64,000 bases of DNA from Streptococcus vicugnae (GCF_016461705.1 NZ_JAEMHW010000002.1:62001-126000), one strand, 5' to 3'; positions 19,599 through 29,496 are shown, counted from the stretch's first letter. Translations and numbers: made by a program. The notes: generated by a model from the sequence alone, not told the origin.

Positions 19599-20162
19599 AT
19601 GGCAAATCAAGAAAAACTCGAAGCAGCAGTTTACCAACTTTTAGAAGCTTTAGGAGAAGATCCAAAACGCGAAGGGTTATTAGATACTCCTAAACGTGTT
19701 GCAAAAATGTATCAAGAGATGTTTTCAGGCTTAAACGAAGATCCAAAAGACCAATTTACAGCCGTATTTACCGAAAATCATGACGAAGTTGTTCTCGTTA
19801 AAGATATTCCGTTTTACTCAATGTGTGAACACCACTTGGTTCCTTTTTATGGAAAAGCTCATGTTGCTTATTTGCCAAGTGATGGTCGTGTAACTGGTCT
19901 TAGTAAATTAGCGCGTGCTGTTGAAGTGGCTAGTAAACGTCCTCAGTTGCAAGAACGTTTGACTGAGCAAGTAGCTACAGCTTTGGAAGAAGCGCTTCAT
20001 CCAAAAGGTATTTTTGTGATGATTGAAGCTGAGCACATGTGTATGACAATGCGCGGTATTAAAAAACCAGGTAGCAAAACAGTGACAACCGTTGCTAAAG
20101 GTATTTTTAAAGAAGATCGTGAAGAACGTAAAGAAATTTTATCTTTGATTTTAGGAAAATAG
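19599..20162 (+). CDS. folE: GTP cyclohydrolase I
   Basis: First enzyme of the pterin branch: GTP to dihydroneopterin triphosphate. The 187-residue protein has the zinc ligands Cys76 and His79 (SMCEHH) and Cys148 (EHMCMTMRG). The frame is open from a TTG at 19587, but the ATG at 19599 matches the family start; its site (TTGGAAAAG) is weak. It lies 36 bases after folC. Confidence 0.96.
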   Translation: MANQEKLEAAVYQLLEALGEDPKREGLLDTPKRVAKMYQEMFSGLNEDPKDQFTAVFTENHDEVVLVKDIPFYSMCEHHLVPFYGKAHVAYLPSDGRVTGLSKLARAVEVASKRPQLQERLTEQVATALEEALHPKGIFVMIEAEHMCMTMRGIKKPGSKTVTTVAKGIFKEDREERKEILSLILGK

Positions 20163-20188
20163 TTAGATAGATTGCTAAGGGGACTGTT

Positions 20189-20989
20189 ATGAAAATTGGT
20201 AAACACGATATTGATGGAAAAGCTTGTATCATGGGCGTTTTAAATGTCACTCCAGATTCATTCTCTGATGGTGGGGCTTATACATCAGTTGAAAAAGCTC
20301 TTGCTCAAGCTGAAAAAATGATTGCTGAAGGTGCCAAAATCATTGATGTTGGTGGTGAATCGACTCGACCAGGTTATACATTTGTCGAAGTCCAAGAAGA
20401 GATTAATCGTGTCGTACCAGTTATCAAAGCATTAAAAGAAAAATTTGATGTTTTAGTCAGTATCGATACTTATAAAACAGAAACAGCTCGTGCAGCCCTA
20501 GAAGCTGGTGCTGATATCTTAAACGATGTTTGGGCAGGACTTTACGATGGCCAAATGTTGGCACTAGCAGCAGAAAAGAATGTTCCAATTATCTTGATGC
20601 ATAATCAGGAAGAAGAAAAGTATAATGACATCACAAAAGAAGTCTGTGACTTTTTAACTGAACGTGCTCAGGCAGCACTAGATGCTGGAGTTGCAAGAGA
20701 AAACATTTGGATTGATCCTGGTTTTGGTTTTGCCAAGAATGAATCACAAAATATTGAACTTTTACAAGGTCTAGATGCCGTTTGTCAGCTTGGGTATCCA
20801 GTTCTTTTTGGTATTTCACGTAAACGTACCGTTGATTATCTGCTAGGTGGTGGAACTCTTGCAACGGATCGTGATATGGGAACAGCCGCTTTGTCAGCTT
20901 GGGCAATTGCTAAGGGATGCCAAATTGTCCGCGTGCACAATGTGGATGTCAATCGCGATATTGTTAAAGTGATTAGTCAACTCGTTTGA
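20189..20989 (+). CDS. folP: Dihydropteroate synthase
   Basis: Joins p-aminobenzoate to the pterin pyrophosphate; target of sulfonamides. The 266-residue TIM barrel shows MGVLNVTPDSFSDGG (near 14-28), the DVGGESTRPG loop, DIGF-type IDPGFGFAKN and the phosphate-binding GISRKR segment. I see no insertion in the substrate loops of the sort linked with sulfonamide resistance, but this was judged only by eye. A good AAGGGG site precedes the ATG. Confidence 0.96.
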   Translation: MKIGKHDIDGKACIMGVLNVTPDSFSDGGAYTSVEKALAQAEKMIAEGAKIIDVGGESTRPGYTFVEVQEEINRVVPVIKALKEKFDVLVSIDTYKTETARAALEAGADILNDVWAGLYDGQMLALAAEKNVPIILMHNQEEEKYNDITKEVCDFLTERAQAALDAGVARENIWIDPGFGFAKNESQNIELLQGLDAVCQLGYPVLFGISRKRTVDYLLGGGTLATDRDMGTAALSAWAIAKGCQIVRVHNVDVNRDIVKVISQLV

Positions 20990-21054
20990 AAGGAGTAAGA
21001 GAAGAAAGGTAAGTTTGAGAAGATGTCTCAGACTTTCTTCTTTGTTACAACTAT
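20989..21054 (+). promoter_or_regulatory. folP-folB intercistronic stem-loop
   Basis: AAAGGAG (about 20989-20995) lies 60 bases before the folB ATG, and no ribosome binding site lies directly before that ATG. Between them is a stem-loop, AGTTTGAGA / TCTCAGACT, extended by GAAAG / CTTTC flanks (about 21003-21040). A short ORF from 21023 overlaps the folB start. The element could act as an attenuator or bring the distant site near the start codon. Confidence 0.45.
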
Positions 21055-21417
21055 ATGGATAAAATTCATTTAAATGGTTGCCGTTTTTACGGTTACCATG
21101 GTGCTTTTAAAGAAGAGCAGACTTTGGGGCAGATTTTTGTTGTTGATTGCACTTTGTCTGTTGATTTGCAAAAAGCTTCTCAGTCTGATTGTCTTGAAGA
21201 CACTGTTCATTATGGTTTAGTTTTTGAAGCTATTAAAAAGCAAGTAGAAGAAAACAAATATATTTTGATTGAACGTCTAGCTGGTGCTATTTGCCAAGAT
21301 ATTTTTGATCAATTTCCACTTGTTCAAGCTATTCAACTAAAAATTTCTAAAGAAAATCCACCGATCAATGGTCATTACGATTCTGTCGGAATTGAGTTAG
21401 AACGGGAGAGAGCATGA
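21055..21417 (+). CDS. folB: Dihydroneopterin aldolase
   Basis: Cleaves dihydroneopterin to hydroxymethyl-dihydropterin and glycolaldehyde. The 120-residue protein starts MDKIHLNGCRFYGYHGAFKEEQ, the family signature with the catalytic GxxGxxxxE region, and carries the LIERLAGAIC segment, where the Glu is a substrate ligand. No usual ribosome binding site precedes the ATG, and no other in-frame start exists before an upstream stop. It overlaps folK by four bases. Confidence 0.95.
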   Translation: MDKIHLNGCRFYGYHGAFKEEQTLGQIFVVDCTLSVDLQKASQSDCLEDTVHYGLVFEAIKKQVEENKYILIERLAGAICQDIFDQFPLVQAIQLKISKENPPINGHYDSVGIELERERA

Positions 21418-21893
21418 CAAGAGTTTATTTGAGTTTAGGCAGTAATATTGGTGATAAAAAAGCATACCTAGATGCCGCTCTTGAGAGACTAAATCAGCTT
21501 CCTCAAACCTCAGTTACTATTGTTTCATCTTTTTATGAAACAGATGCTTGGGGTAAGACTGACCAAGATGACTTTTTGAATATCTGTTGTGAATTGGAGA
21601 CAAGTTTACCTGCACAGCAGTTGCTGTCAGATTGCCAACAAATTGAAAAAGATTTGGACCGTGTTCGTCATGAACATTGGGGACCGCGTACCATTGATAT
21701 TGATATTCTTTTGTATGGTAACGAGGCTATTAATACAGAGAATCTTAAGGTGCCACATCCTTACATGACAGAGCGCGCTTTTGTTCTTATGCCTTTATAT
21801 GAGATTGCTCCGTTTCTTAAGATTTGTGGCGAATCTATTACATCTTATTTAAAAACATTAAATCTTGAAGAAGTGCGAAAACTTCAGTCTTAA
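21414..21893 (+). CDS. folK: Hydroxymethyl-dihydropterin pyrophosphokinase
   Basis: Pyrophosphorylates the pterin for folP. The 159-residue protein has LSLGSNIGDK at the N-terminus and the family signature GPRTIDIDILLYG (about 91-103), whose aspartates bind magnesium. Its ATG overlaps the folB stop (ATGA), showing translational coupling; a GGGAGAG site lies inside folB. It ends the folate operon. Confidence 0.96.
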   Translation: MTRVYLSLGSNIGDKKAYLDAALERLNQLPQTSVTIVSSFYETDAWGKTDQDDFLNICCELETSLPAQQLLSDCQQIEKDLDRVRHEHWGPRTIDIDILLYGNEAINTENLKVPHPYMTERAFVLMPLYEIAPFLKICGESITSYLKTLNLEEVRKLQS

Positions 21894-21928
21894 ATATCGT
21901 CAAAAGCTGATTTTTTTGTTATAATTAA

Positions 21929-21951
21929 GGTCGGCTTTATGCCGATTTTTT
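21929..21951 (+). terminator. Terminator of the folate operon
   Basis: Short GC-containing stem GGTCGGC / GCCGAT with a TTTAT loop and a following T-run, 36 bases after folK. Confidence 0.75.
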
Positions 21952-22068
21952 AGTAGATAATAAAAATCATTTGATCATAAATGAGCTAATAATATTTGTA
22001 AATGTATTGGTTGATTTTAATCAAACGATTATTATAATTTTGATTAATAGTTTTAGAGTTGGAAGAAA

Positions 22069-22971
22069 ATGTTAGAATTTTTAAATGATGAACTAAAAGG
22101 GATTGATATTCGTGTTAATGAACCTTTAAAAAAATATACGTACACTAAAGTGGGAGGTCCAGCGGACTATCTCGCTTTTCCACGTAATCGTTATGAATTA
22201 ATTCGTATTGTTGAATTTGCTAACAAAAATGATATTCCATGGATGATCCTTGGTAATGCTAGTAACATCATTGTTCGCGATGGTGGTATCCGTGGTTTTG
22301 TTATCATGTTTGATAAATTAAACACTGTAACCGTGAATGGCTATGTCATTGAAGCAGAAGCTGGTGCTAACTTGGTTGAAACAACACGTATCGCCAAATA
22401 CCACAGTTTAACAGGTTTTGAGTTTGCTTGTGGTATTCCAGGTAGCGTTGGTGGAGCTGTCTTTATGAATGCAGGAGCCTATGGTGGTGAAATTTCACAC
22501 GTATTGGTGTCAGCTCAAGTGCTTACTAAAGAAGGTAAAATCAAGACAATCGAAGCTCGTGATATGAAATTTGGTTATCGCCACTCAGCTGTTCAAGATA
22601 GTGGTGATGTTGTGATTTCAGCAAAATTTGCTCTTAAACCAGGTGATTATGTTTTAATTGAGCAAGAAATGGCTCGCTTAACTCACTTACGTGAATTAAA
22701 ACAACCTCTTGAATATCCTTCATGTGGTTCAGTGTTCAAACGTCCAGTAGGTCACTTTGCTGGACAATTAATTACAGAAGCTAATTTGAAAGGTCATCGT
22801 ATTGGTGGCGTTGAAGTTAGTAAGAAACATGCCGGATTTATGGTAAATGTCGCTGACGGTACAGCTCAAGATTATGAAGATTTGATTGCTTACGTTATTG
22901 ACACTGTTGAGAAAAATTCAGGCGTTCGTTTAGAACGTGAAGTTCGCATTATCGGCGAGAAAAAAGATTAA
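22069..22971 (+). CDS. murB: UDP-N-acetylenolpyruvoylglucosamine reductase
   Basis: Second committed step of peptidoglycan precursor synthesis, an FAD- and NADPH-dependent reduction. The 300-residue protein has the FAD-binding [13 protein letters not shown] (about 57-69), [21 protein letters not shown], and the catalytic serine region [11 protein letters not shown] near 220-230. TTGGAAGA precedes the start. murB directly before potABCD is a conserved streptococcal arrangement. Confidence 0.97.
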   Translation: MLEFLNDELKGIDIRVNEPLKKYTYTKVGGPADYLAFPRNRYELIRIVEFANKNDIPWMILGNASNIIVRDGGIRGFVIMFDKLNTVTVNGYVIEAEAGANLVETTRIAKYHSLTGFEFACGIPGSVGGAVFMNAGAYGGEISHVLVSAQVLTKEGKIKTIEARDMKFGYRHSAVQDSGDVVISAKFALKPGDYVLIEQEMARLTHLRELKQPLEYPSCGSVFKRPVGHFAGQLITEANLKGHRIGGVEVSKKHAGFMVNVADGTAQDYEDLIAYVIDTVEKNSGVRLEREVRIIGEKKD

Positions 22972-22998
22972 AGAAGCTCTATGGAGGTTTTATGAGAA

Positions 22999-24150
22999 TT
23001 GACTAAACCAATTATTGCATTTAAAAACGTATCAAAAGTATTTGAAGATAACGGTACAGTTGTTTTAAAGGACATTAACTTCGAACTTGAGGAAGGAAAA
23101 TTTTATACCTTGCTTGGTGCTTCAGGTTCAGGTAAATCAACGATTTTAAATATCATCGCTGGTCTTTTAAAACCAACAACAGGTGATGTTTTCCTTGACG
23201 GCGAACGTATTAATGATATTCCTATTAATAAACGTGATGTTCACACCGTTTTTCAAAACTATGCCCTTTTCCCGCACATGAATGTTTTCGAAAATGTCGC
23301 TTTTCCTCTAAAATTAAAAAAAGTCGATAAAAAAGAAATCGAACGACGCGTGGGTGAAGCGTTAAAAATGGTACGTTTGGCTGGTTTTGAGAAACGTCCA
23401 ATTCAGAAGTTATCAGGTGGTCAACGTCAACGTGTTGCGATTGCGCGTGCAATTATCAATGAACCACGTGTTGTCTTATTGGATGAGCCTTTATCAGCTT
23501 TGGATTTAAAACTACGTACAGAGATGCAATACGAGCTTCGTGAATTGCAACAACGACTTGGCATTACATTTGTTTTTGTTACACATGATCAAGAAGAAGC
23601 GTTAGCAATGTCAGACTGGATTTTTGTCATGAATGATGGTGAAATTGTCCAGTCTGGTACTCCAGTTGATATTTATGATGAGCCAATTAACCATTTTGTA
23701 GCAACCTTTATTGGTGAATCTAACATCATTCCAGGTAAAATGATTGAAGATTATTTGGTTGAATTTAATGGTAAACGTTTTGAAGCAGTTGACGGTGGTA
23801 TGCGACCAAATGAAGCTGTCGAAGTGGTCATTCGTCCAGAAGATTTACAAATTACAATGCCAGAAGAAGGGAAATTGCGTGTTAAAGTTGATACGCAGCT
23901 TTTCCGTGGTGTGCACTACGAAATCATTGCACACGATGAACTTGGTAATGAATGGATGATTCATTCAACACGTAAGGCAATTGAGGGTGAAGTTATTGGT
24001 CTTGATTTCACGCCTGAAGATATCCATATTATGCGCCTTAATGAAACAGAAGAAGAATTTGACGCTCGTCTTGAAGAATATGTTGAAATGGAAGAACATG
24101 AAGATGGTTTGATTCATGCCATCGAGGAGGAGCGCAATGAAGAAAAATAG
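22999..24150 (+). CDS. potA: Spermidine/putrescine ABC transporter ATP-binding protein
   Basis: ATPase powering polyamine uptake. The 383-residue protein has Walker [10 protein letters not shown] (about 38-46), the signature [14 protein letters not shown], Walker [13 protein letters not shown], and a C-terminal TOBE domain (about 280-360). The start is TTG at 22999, ten bases after GGAGGT. An ATG at 22992 is out of frame, only three bases from that site, and opens a four-codon ORF across the start. Confidence 0.96.
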   Translation: MTKPIIAFKNVSKVFEDNGTVVLKDINFELEEGKFYTLLGASGSGKSTILNIIAGLLKPTTGDVFLDGERINDIPINKRDVHTVFQNYALFPHMNVFENVAFPLKLKKVDKKEIERRVGEALKMVRLAGFEKRPIQKLSGGQRQRVAIARAIINEPRVVLLDEPLSALDLKLRTEMQYELRELQQRLGITFVFVTHDQEEALAMSDWIFVMNDGEIVQSGTPVDIYDEPINHFVATFIGESNIIPGKMIEDYLVEFNGKRFEAVDGGMRPNEAVEVVIRPEDLQITMPEEGKLRVKVDTQLFRGVHYEIIAHDELGNEWMIHSTRKAIEGEVIGLDFTPEDIHIMRLNETEEEFDARLEEYVEMEEHEDGLIHAIEEERNEEK

Positions 24151-24928
24151 TTTCTTCTCGATTCCATATATTTTATGGTTGTTACTTTTTGTTATTGCTC
24201 CCGTTATTTTGATTTTATGGCAGTCTTTCTTTGACATTCAAGGTCATTTTACTTTGGATAATTACAAGACTTTCTTTAGTTCTTGGACTTATCTTCGAAT
24301 GAGTTTTAACTCTATTCTTTATGCTGCTATTATTACTTTAGTGACTTTGTTGATTTCTTATCCAACAGCGTATTTTTTGACACAACTAAAGCACAAGCAA
24401 TTATGGTTGATGCTTGTAGTCTTGCCAACTTGGATTAATCTTTTGTTGAAAGCATATGCGTTTATGGGAATTTTTGGTCAGCAAGGTGGGATTAATGCCT
24501 TCCTTTCATTTGTTGGTATTGGTCCAAAACAAATCTTGTTTACAGATTTTTCATTTATTTTTGTAGCTTCTTACATTGAAATTCCGTTCATGATTTTACC
24601 GATTTTTAATGCACTAGATGACATTGATGATAATCTTATTAATGCTAGTCATGATTTAGGTGGTAATAATTTACAAACATTTACAAAGGTTGTCTTTCCA
24701 CTGTCTCTAAATGGTGTGAGAAGTGGTGTTCAGTCAGTCTTTATTCCTAGTTTGAGTTTGTTCATGTTGACACGTTTGATTGGTGGTAACCGAGTGATTA
24801 CACTTGGTACAGCTATTGAACAGCATTTCTTAACAACGCAAAACTGGGGAATGGGTTCAACCATTGGTGTGATTTTGATCATGGCAATGCTTGTGATTAT
24901 GTGGATGACTAAGGAGAGACGAAAATGA
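24137..24928 (+). CDS. potB: Spermidine/putrescine ABC transporter permease
   Basis: Membrane component of 263 residues with about six transmembrane segments and the EAA-type cytoplasmic loop [23 protein letters not shown]. The ATG at 24137 follows GAGGAGGAG inside the end of potA, so the genes overlap by 14 bases and are probably coupled. Confidence 0.95.
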   Translation: MKKNSFFSIPYILWLLLFVIAPVILILWQSFFDIQGHFTLDNYKTFFSSWTYLRMSFNSILYAAIITLVTLLISYPTAYFLTQLKHKQLWLMLVVLPTWINLLLKAYAFMGIFGQQGGINAFLSFVGIGPKQILFTDFSFIFVASYIEIPFMILPIFNALDDIDDNLINASHDLGGNNLQTFTKVVFPLSLNGVRSGVQSVFIPSLSLFMLTRLIGGNRVITLGTAIEQHFLTTQNWGMGSTIGVILIMAMLVIMWMTKERRK

Positions 24929-25716
24929 AAAAAATTGCAAATTTATATTTGACTTTTGTCTTTATCATCCTATATATCCCAATTGCTTATTTGATTTTTT
25001 ACTCATTTAACCAAGGTGGTGATATGAATGGTTTCACTGGTTTTACCATGGAGCATTATTCAGAGATGTTTGCTGATAATCGTTTGATGCTGATTTTGGT
25101 GCAAACTTTCTTTCTAGCCTTTTTGAGTTCGATTATCGCAACAGCAATAGGGATATTTGGAGCAATCTTCATCTATCAGGCGCGTCGTAAACACCAACAA
25201 TCTATTCTTTCGATGAATAATATTTTGATGGTGGCACCGGATGTTATGATTGGTGCAAGCTTTTTGATTCTCTTTACGCGACTAGCTGATTTGTTCCATT
25301 TTAATCTTGGGTTTATGACGGTCTTGCTTAGTCATATTGCTTTTTCAATTCCGATTGTCGTGCTTATGGTTTTGCCACGCCTTAAGGAAATGAATGATGA
25401 TATGATTAATGCTGCTTATGATCTTGGAGCAACACCATGGCAAATGCTTAAAGAGGTTATGTTACCTTATTTAACCCCTGGTATTATTTCAGGTTTCTTC
25501 ATGGCATTTACGTATTCACTAGATGATTTTGCTGTAACATTCTTTGTTACTGGGAATGGCTTTTCAACGCTTTCTGTTGAAATCTATTCACGTGCGCGCC
25601 GAGGAATTTCTCTTGAAATTAATGCACTTTCAACGATTGTCTTTATCTTTAGTGTCTTGTTGGTAATTGGTTATTACTTTATCTCACAAGATAAGAAGGG
25701 AGAACGTGATGCGTAG
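24925..25716 (+). CDS. potC: Spermidine/putrescine ABC transporter permease
   Basis: Second permease of the pair, 263 residues, six predicted membrane segments and the EAA loop NAAYDLGATPWQMLKEVMLPYL. Its ATG overlaps the potB stop (ATGA) after GGAGAG, indicating coupled translation. Confidence 0.95.
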   Translation: MKKIANLYLTFVFIILYIPIAYLIFYSFNQGGDMNGFTGFTMEHYSEMFADNRLMLILVQTFFLAFLSSIIATAIGIFGAIFIYQARRKHQQSILSMNNILMVAPDVMIGASFLILFTRLADLFHFNLGFMTVLLSHIAFSIPIVVLMVLPRLKEMNDDMINAAYDLGATPWQMLKEVMLPYLTPGIISGFFMAFTYSLDDFAVTFFVTGNGFSTLSVEIYSRARRGISLEINALSTIVFIFSVLLVIGYYFISQDKKGERDA

Positions 25717-26782
25717 ATTATATTCATTTGTTTTAGGACTCATTGCGGTGACCCTTATCTTATTTGGTGTTTCAGTTTACATGCAAAAGACCTCAAGTTC
25801 CTCAAGTCAATCTGATAAATTGGTGATTTACAACTGGGGAGATTACATTGATCCAGAATTGATTACAAAATTCACCAAGGAAACCGGTATTGAAGTGCAG
25901 TACGAGACATTTGATTCCAATGAATCAATGTACACTAAAATCAAACAAGGTGGAACAACTTACGATATTACCGTTCCATCTGATTATATGATTGATAAGA
26001 TGCGCAAAGAAAATCTTCTGATCAAATTAGATAAATCAAAAATTGTTGGTTTAGATAATATTGGTCAAGAATACCTTGGTATGAGTTTTGATAAGAATAA
26101 TGATTATTCTGTACCATATTTCTGGGGAACACTCGGTATTGTATACAATGATACCATGGTTGATAAAGCACCGGAACATTGGTCAGATTTGTGGAAGTCA
26201 GAATATCAGAATGATATCATGCTTGTCGATGGTGCTCGAGAAGTGATGGGAATTGGACTTGGAACACTTGGTTATAGCTTAAATACCAAATCTATGACTG
26301 AACTAAACGCAGCTTCGGCGAAATTAGATGACTTAACACCAAATATCAAAGCTATCGTTGGTGACGAGATGAAAGGCTATATGATAAATGGTGATGCTGC
26401 TATAGGTGTTACCTTCTCTGGTGAAGCTAGTGAAATGCTTGATTCAAATAATCATTTGCATTATGTGGTGCCTAGTGAAGGTTCAAATCTTTGGTTTGAT
26501 AATCTGGTTATTCCAAAAACGGCTAAGCATATTAAAGAAGCTTATGCTTTCATTAACTTCATGTTAAAACCTGAAAATGCTGCACAAAATGCAGAATACA
26601 TTGGCTATGCTACTCCAAATGATAAGGCTAAAAAGCTTTTACCTGATGAAATCAAGGAAGATAAAGCATTTTATCCCCCAACAGAAACCTTTAAACATTT
26701 AGAGGTTTATGATAACCTTGGCCAAAAATGGCTGGGTATTTACAATGATTTGTACTTACAATTTAAGATGTATCGTAAATGA
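25709..26782 (+). CDS. potD: Spermidine/putrescine-binding protein
   Basis: Extracellular substrate-binding subunit, 357 residues. The N-terminus has a basic start and one hydrophobic segment (about 5-23), followed by a Ser-rich linker and LVIYNWGDYIDPELI, the usual beginning of mature PotD. I see no lipobox cysteine, so it seems anchored by an uncleaved segment or released. The ATG at 25709 after GGGAGAA lies within the end of potC. Confidence 0.95.
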   Translation: MRRLYSFVLGLIAVTLILFGVSVYMQKTSSSSSQSDKLVIYNWGDYIDPELITKFTKETGIEVQYETFDSNESMYTKIKQGGTTYDITVPSDYMIDKMRKENLLIKLDKSKIVGLDNIGQEYLGMSFDKNNDYSVPYFWGTLGIVYNDTMVDKAPEHWSDLWKSEYQNDIMLVDGAREVMGIGLGTLGYSLNTKSMTELNAASAKLDDLTPNIKAIVGDEMKGYMINGDAAIGVTFSGEASEMLDSNNHLHYVVPSEGSNLWFDNLVIPKTAKHIKEAYAFINFMLKPENAAQNAEYIGYATPNDKAKKLLPDEIKEDKAFYPPTETFKHLEVYDNLGQKWLGIYNDLYLQFKMYRK

Positions 26783-26786
26783 TAAT

Positions 26787-26820
26787 AAAAGAGTTTGGAA
26801 TTTTTCCAAGCTCTTTTTTT
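26787..26820 (+). terminator. Terminator of murB-potABCD
   Basis: A 14-bp stem (AAAAGAGTTTGGAA with TTCCAAGCTCTTTT) followed by a T-run, directly after potD. Confidence 0.85.
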
Positions 26821-26929
26821 GATGAGGTCGAAATCAGCTTAAAGTTTTGATAAAATAGTAGTGAGATATTTTTTGAAAAAAGTTTGAAATTATTTTGGTA
26901 TTTTCAATAGGATTAGTTAGGAGTCTAAA

Positions 26930-28462
26930 ATGGAAAGTTATCGTAGAGAGTACGAATTTTCACTGTCCTCAATTTTATGCTTCGTATGGCGTGGTGTTAT
27001 TGTAGGCTGTGTTTCAGGAAGTGTGGTCAGTCTCTTTCGTCTCTTGATTGCTAAAATTTTTGCACAAGTTGTAAAATGTTATGAGCTATCACATGAACAA
27101 CCAGCTTTGCTAGGTCTGATTTTGTTAGTGAGTGTACTAGTCGTCTTAGCTATTGGCTTTTTGGTTAAGTCTGATCCAGATATTAAGGGTTCAGGAATTC
27201 CACATGTTGAAGGTGAGTTAAAAGGCTTACTTCATCCGAATTGGTGGTCTGTACTTTGGAAAAAATTTGTCGGTGGTGTTCTTGCTATTTCAATGGGATT
27301 TATGCTAGGGCGTGAAGGCCCAAGTATTCAATTAGGCGCAATGGCAGGAAAAGGTGTTGCAAAATCACTAAAAGCTCAGCGAATGGAACAACGTGTTCTG
27401 ATTGCAAGTGGTGCAGCAGCTGGATTATCAGCGGCTTTTAATGCTCCGATTGCAGGTTTACTTTTCGTAGTAGAAGAAATTTATCATCAATTTTCTCGAT
27501 TGGTTTGGATTTCTGCACTTGTTGCTAGTTTGGTTGCTAATTTTATTTCTTTAAACATTTTTGGCTTAACACCAGTACTGGCTATGCCAAACGATCTTGC
27601 GATTTTACCTTTAAATGATTATTGGATTCTTTTGTTGCTAGGGGCCTTCTTAGGTTTGATGGGTTACCTTTATGAAAAAGTAACGTTGAATGCCAATCTT
27701 TTTTATGATTTCTTGGGTAAAATCTGTCATCTTCCAAATTATTTTTATGGTGTATTTGCAGCAGTTCTGATTTTACCAATTGGTTATTTTTACCCACAAT
27801 TATTGGGCGGTGGAAATGGCTTGATTACTTCACTATCGACAAGTCATTTGACTTTAGCAGTTGTTTGTCTTTATTTTATTATTCGTTTTGCATGGAGTAC
27901 TCTCAGCTATGCTAGTGGGTTACCAGGTGGTATTTTCCTTCCTATCTTGACCTTGGGTTCACTTTTAGGATTTGGCTTTGGTTTGGGAATGCAACAAATT
28001 GGTTTTGTCGGAACATCGGTCTTGGTTAATTTCCTTGTTCTTGGTATGGCAGGATATTTTGGAGCCATTTCAAAAGCTCCGCTGACTGCTATTATTTTGG
28101 TAACTGAAATGGTTGGAGATTTTCGCCAATTGATGACGATTGCTGTTGTTACCCTAGTTGCTTATATCGTTATGGATGTGTTAAAAGGTGAGCCAATTTA
28201 TGAAGCAATGTTAGCTAATCTATCTATTCCAAAAGACCGTGAAGTGATTGAACCGACATTAATTGAATTAACAGTGTCAGATAAAATCGCAGGTAAACGT
28301 GTTCGTGACTTGACCTTGCCTAAAAATGTACTTATCACAACTCAGATTCATCGTAAAAAATCTGAAGTGGTTTGTGGGAGTACCGTTTTAAATGCCGGTG
28401 ATACTATTTTCTTGGTTGTTAATGAACCTGAAATTGGTAAAATCCGCAAATTATTAATGTAA
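26930..28462 (+). CDS. CLC-family chloride/proton antiporter with C-terminal RCK domain
   Basis: A 510-residue CLC protein. The anion-path motifs GSGIPHVEG (about 86-94), GREGPSIQ (gating glutamate) and GGIFLP are present, and the internal proton glutamate position is kept in VVEEI, so an exchanger rather than a channel is likely. Residues about 430-510 form a TrkA-C/RCK-C-like regulatory domain. It stands alone after the pot operon with its own TTAGGAG site; a promoter is likely in the 26821-26929 gap. Confidence 0.9.
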   Translation: MESYRREYEFSLSSILCFVWRGVIVGCVSGSVVSLFRLLIAKIFAQVVKCYELSHEQPALLGLILLVSVLVVLAIGFLVKSDPDIKGSGIPHVEGELKGLLHPNWWSVLWKKFVGGVLAISMGFMLGREGPSIQLGAMAGKGVAKSLKAQRMEQRVLIASGAAAGLSAAFNAPIAGLLFVVEEIYHQFSRLVWISALVASLVANFISLNIFGLTPVLAMPNDLAILPLNDYWILLLLGAFLGLMGYLYEKVTLNANLFYDFLGKICHLPNYFYGVFAAVLILPIGYFYPQLLGGGNGLITSLSTSHLTLAVVCLYFIIRFAWSTLSYASGLPGGIFLPILTLGSLLGFGFGLGMQQIGFVGTSVLVNFLVLGMAGYFGAISKAPLTAIILVTEMVGDFRQLMTIAVVTLVAYIVMDVLKGEPIYEAMLANLSIPKDREVIEPTLIELTVSDKIAGKRVRDLTLPKNVLITTQIHRKKSEVVCGSTVLNAGDTIFLVVNEPEIGKIRKLLM

Positions 28463-28486
28463 TTAGATTTATATTTTTGTATCCCC

Positions 28487-28515
28487 TTTCATTTTGAGTG
28501 AAGTTTTGGTAAAAT
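28487..28515 (+). promoter_or_regulatory. licT promoter
   Basis: Weak -35 TTTCAT (28487-28492), 17-bp spacer, extended -10 TGGTAAAAT (hexamer 28510-28515), placed just before the RAT sequence. Confidence 0.5.
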
Positions 28516-28529
28516 GGATATTAGTAAGA

Positions 28530-28627
28530 GGATTGTTACTGGTTAAGCAGGCAAAACCTAGTGTACATATGAAGCATTGTGTTTTGGAACATATTACCTT
28601 TTGTGTACGCTAGTTTTGCCTTTTCTT
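28530..28627 (+). promoter_or_regulatory. RAT antiterminator and overlapping terminator upstream of licT
   Basis: GGATTGTTACTGGTTAAGCAGGCAAAACC-type ribonucleic antiterminator sequence at 28530-28558 overlaps the left arm of a long terminator stem. In that stem, GGCAAAAC and CTAGTGTAC pair with GTACGCTAGTTTTGCC at 28605-28620, followed by a T-run. This is the classic LicT/BglG switch, here on the regulator's own gene. Confidence 0.85.
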
Positions 28628-28656
28628 TCCGAATTTTTTTGAGGGAGTAGTAGATA

Positions 28657-29496
28657 ATGAAGATAGATAAAGTCTATAATAACAATGTTGTCTTAGCTAA
28701 AGGTGATGAAGGAGAAGAAATCATTGTTATGGGGAGAGGTCTTGGATTTCAAAAGAAATCTGGTGATGAAATTGACACATCTTTAGTTGAAAAAACGTTT
28801 GTTATGCAAGATAGTACTGCTACAAATGAATTAACGCGTGTTTATATTGATTTGTCACCACTAGAGACAGAGGTTGTTCTTGATATTATTAAGCACGGTC
28901 AGGAAGTCTTAAAAACTACTTTTGATACACCTTTTTATATTGCGCTAGCTGATCACCTTCATTATACTCTTCAACGATCTCGTGAAAATTTGATTATTCA
29001 AAATCCATTATCATGGGAAATCCGTAAGTTTTTTCCAAAAGAGTATCAACTTGGACGAGATGCTTTGAAGATTGTCTTTGAAAAACTAGGAATCATTCTT
29101 CCAGAAGACGAGGTTTCTTCAATTGCACTTCATTTTATCAATGCTCAAAAAGATTCTGGCTTAGTTGAGCAAAGCTATCAGATTTCAAAGATTGTGACTG
29201 ATATCTTAGGAATTGTGCGCCTGTTTTATGGTAAAATTGCTGATGAGGATTCTGTGAGCTATAATCGATTTATCACGCATACTCAGTATTTTGCTCAACG
29301 TGTCGTTAATGGCGTAGTGCAAGGAAAAAATGATAGTTTTTTGTATGAACAAGTTAAATTAAACTATCCTGATGCTTTTTCGTGCTCAGAAAAAATTAAG
29401 AACTATATTGAATCATCTTATGATTTTCCAATGAGCCGAGATGAGCAGGTCTATATTACCATCCATATCCAACGCTTAGAAACAAGTAGTAATTAA
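28657..29496 (+). CDS. licT: BglG-family transcription antiterminator
   Basis: A 279-residue RNA-binding antiterminator. Residues 1-56 are the CAT RNA-binding domain (MKIDKVYNNNVVLAK). Two PTS regulation domains follow (about 65-170 and 171-277), with histidines in DHLHYTLQ, ALHFINAQ, THTQYF and TIHIQRLE. Phosphorylation of these by HPr and BglP would set activity. It should bind the RAT sequences before its own gene and before bglP, allowing transcription when beta-glucosides are present. Confidence 0.93.
   Translation: MKIDKVYNNNVVLAKGDEGEEIIVMGRGLGFQKKSGDEIDTSLVEKTFVMQDSTATNELTRVYIDLSPLETEVVLDIIKHGQEVLKTTFDTPFYIALADHLHYTLQRSRENLIIQNPLSWEIRKFFPKEYQLGRDALKIVFEKLGIILPEDEVSSIALHFINAQKDSGLVEQSYQISKIVTDILGIVRLFYGKIADEDSVSYNRFITHTQYFAQRVVNGVVQGKNDSFLYEQVKLNYPDAFSCSEKIKNYIESSYDFPMSRDEQVYITIHIQRLETSSN

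Noticed and set aside
22992-23006. Four-codon ORF (MRID) crossing the potA start
   Set aside because: Only three bases from the GGAGGT site; the TTG at 22999 explains that site and yields the conserved protein.
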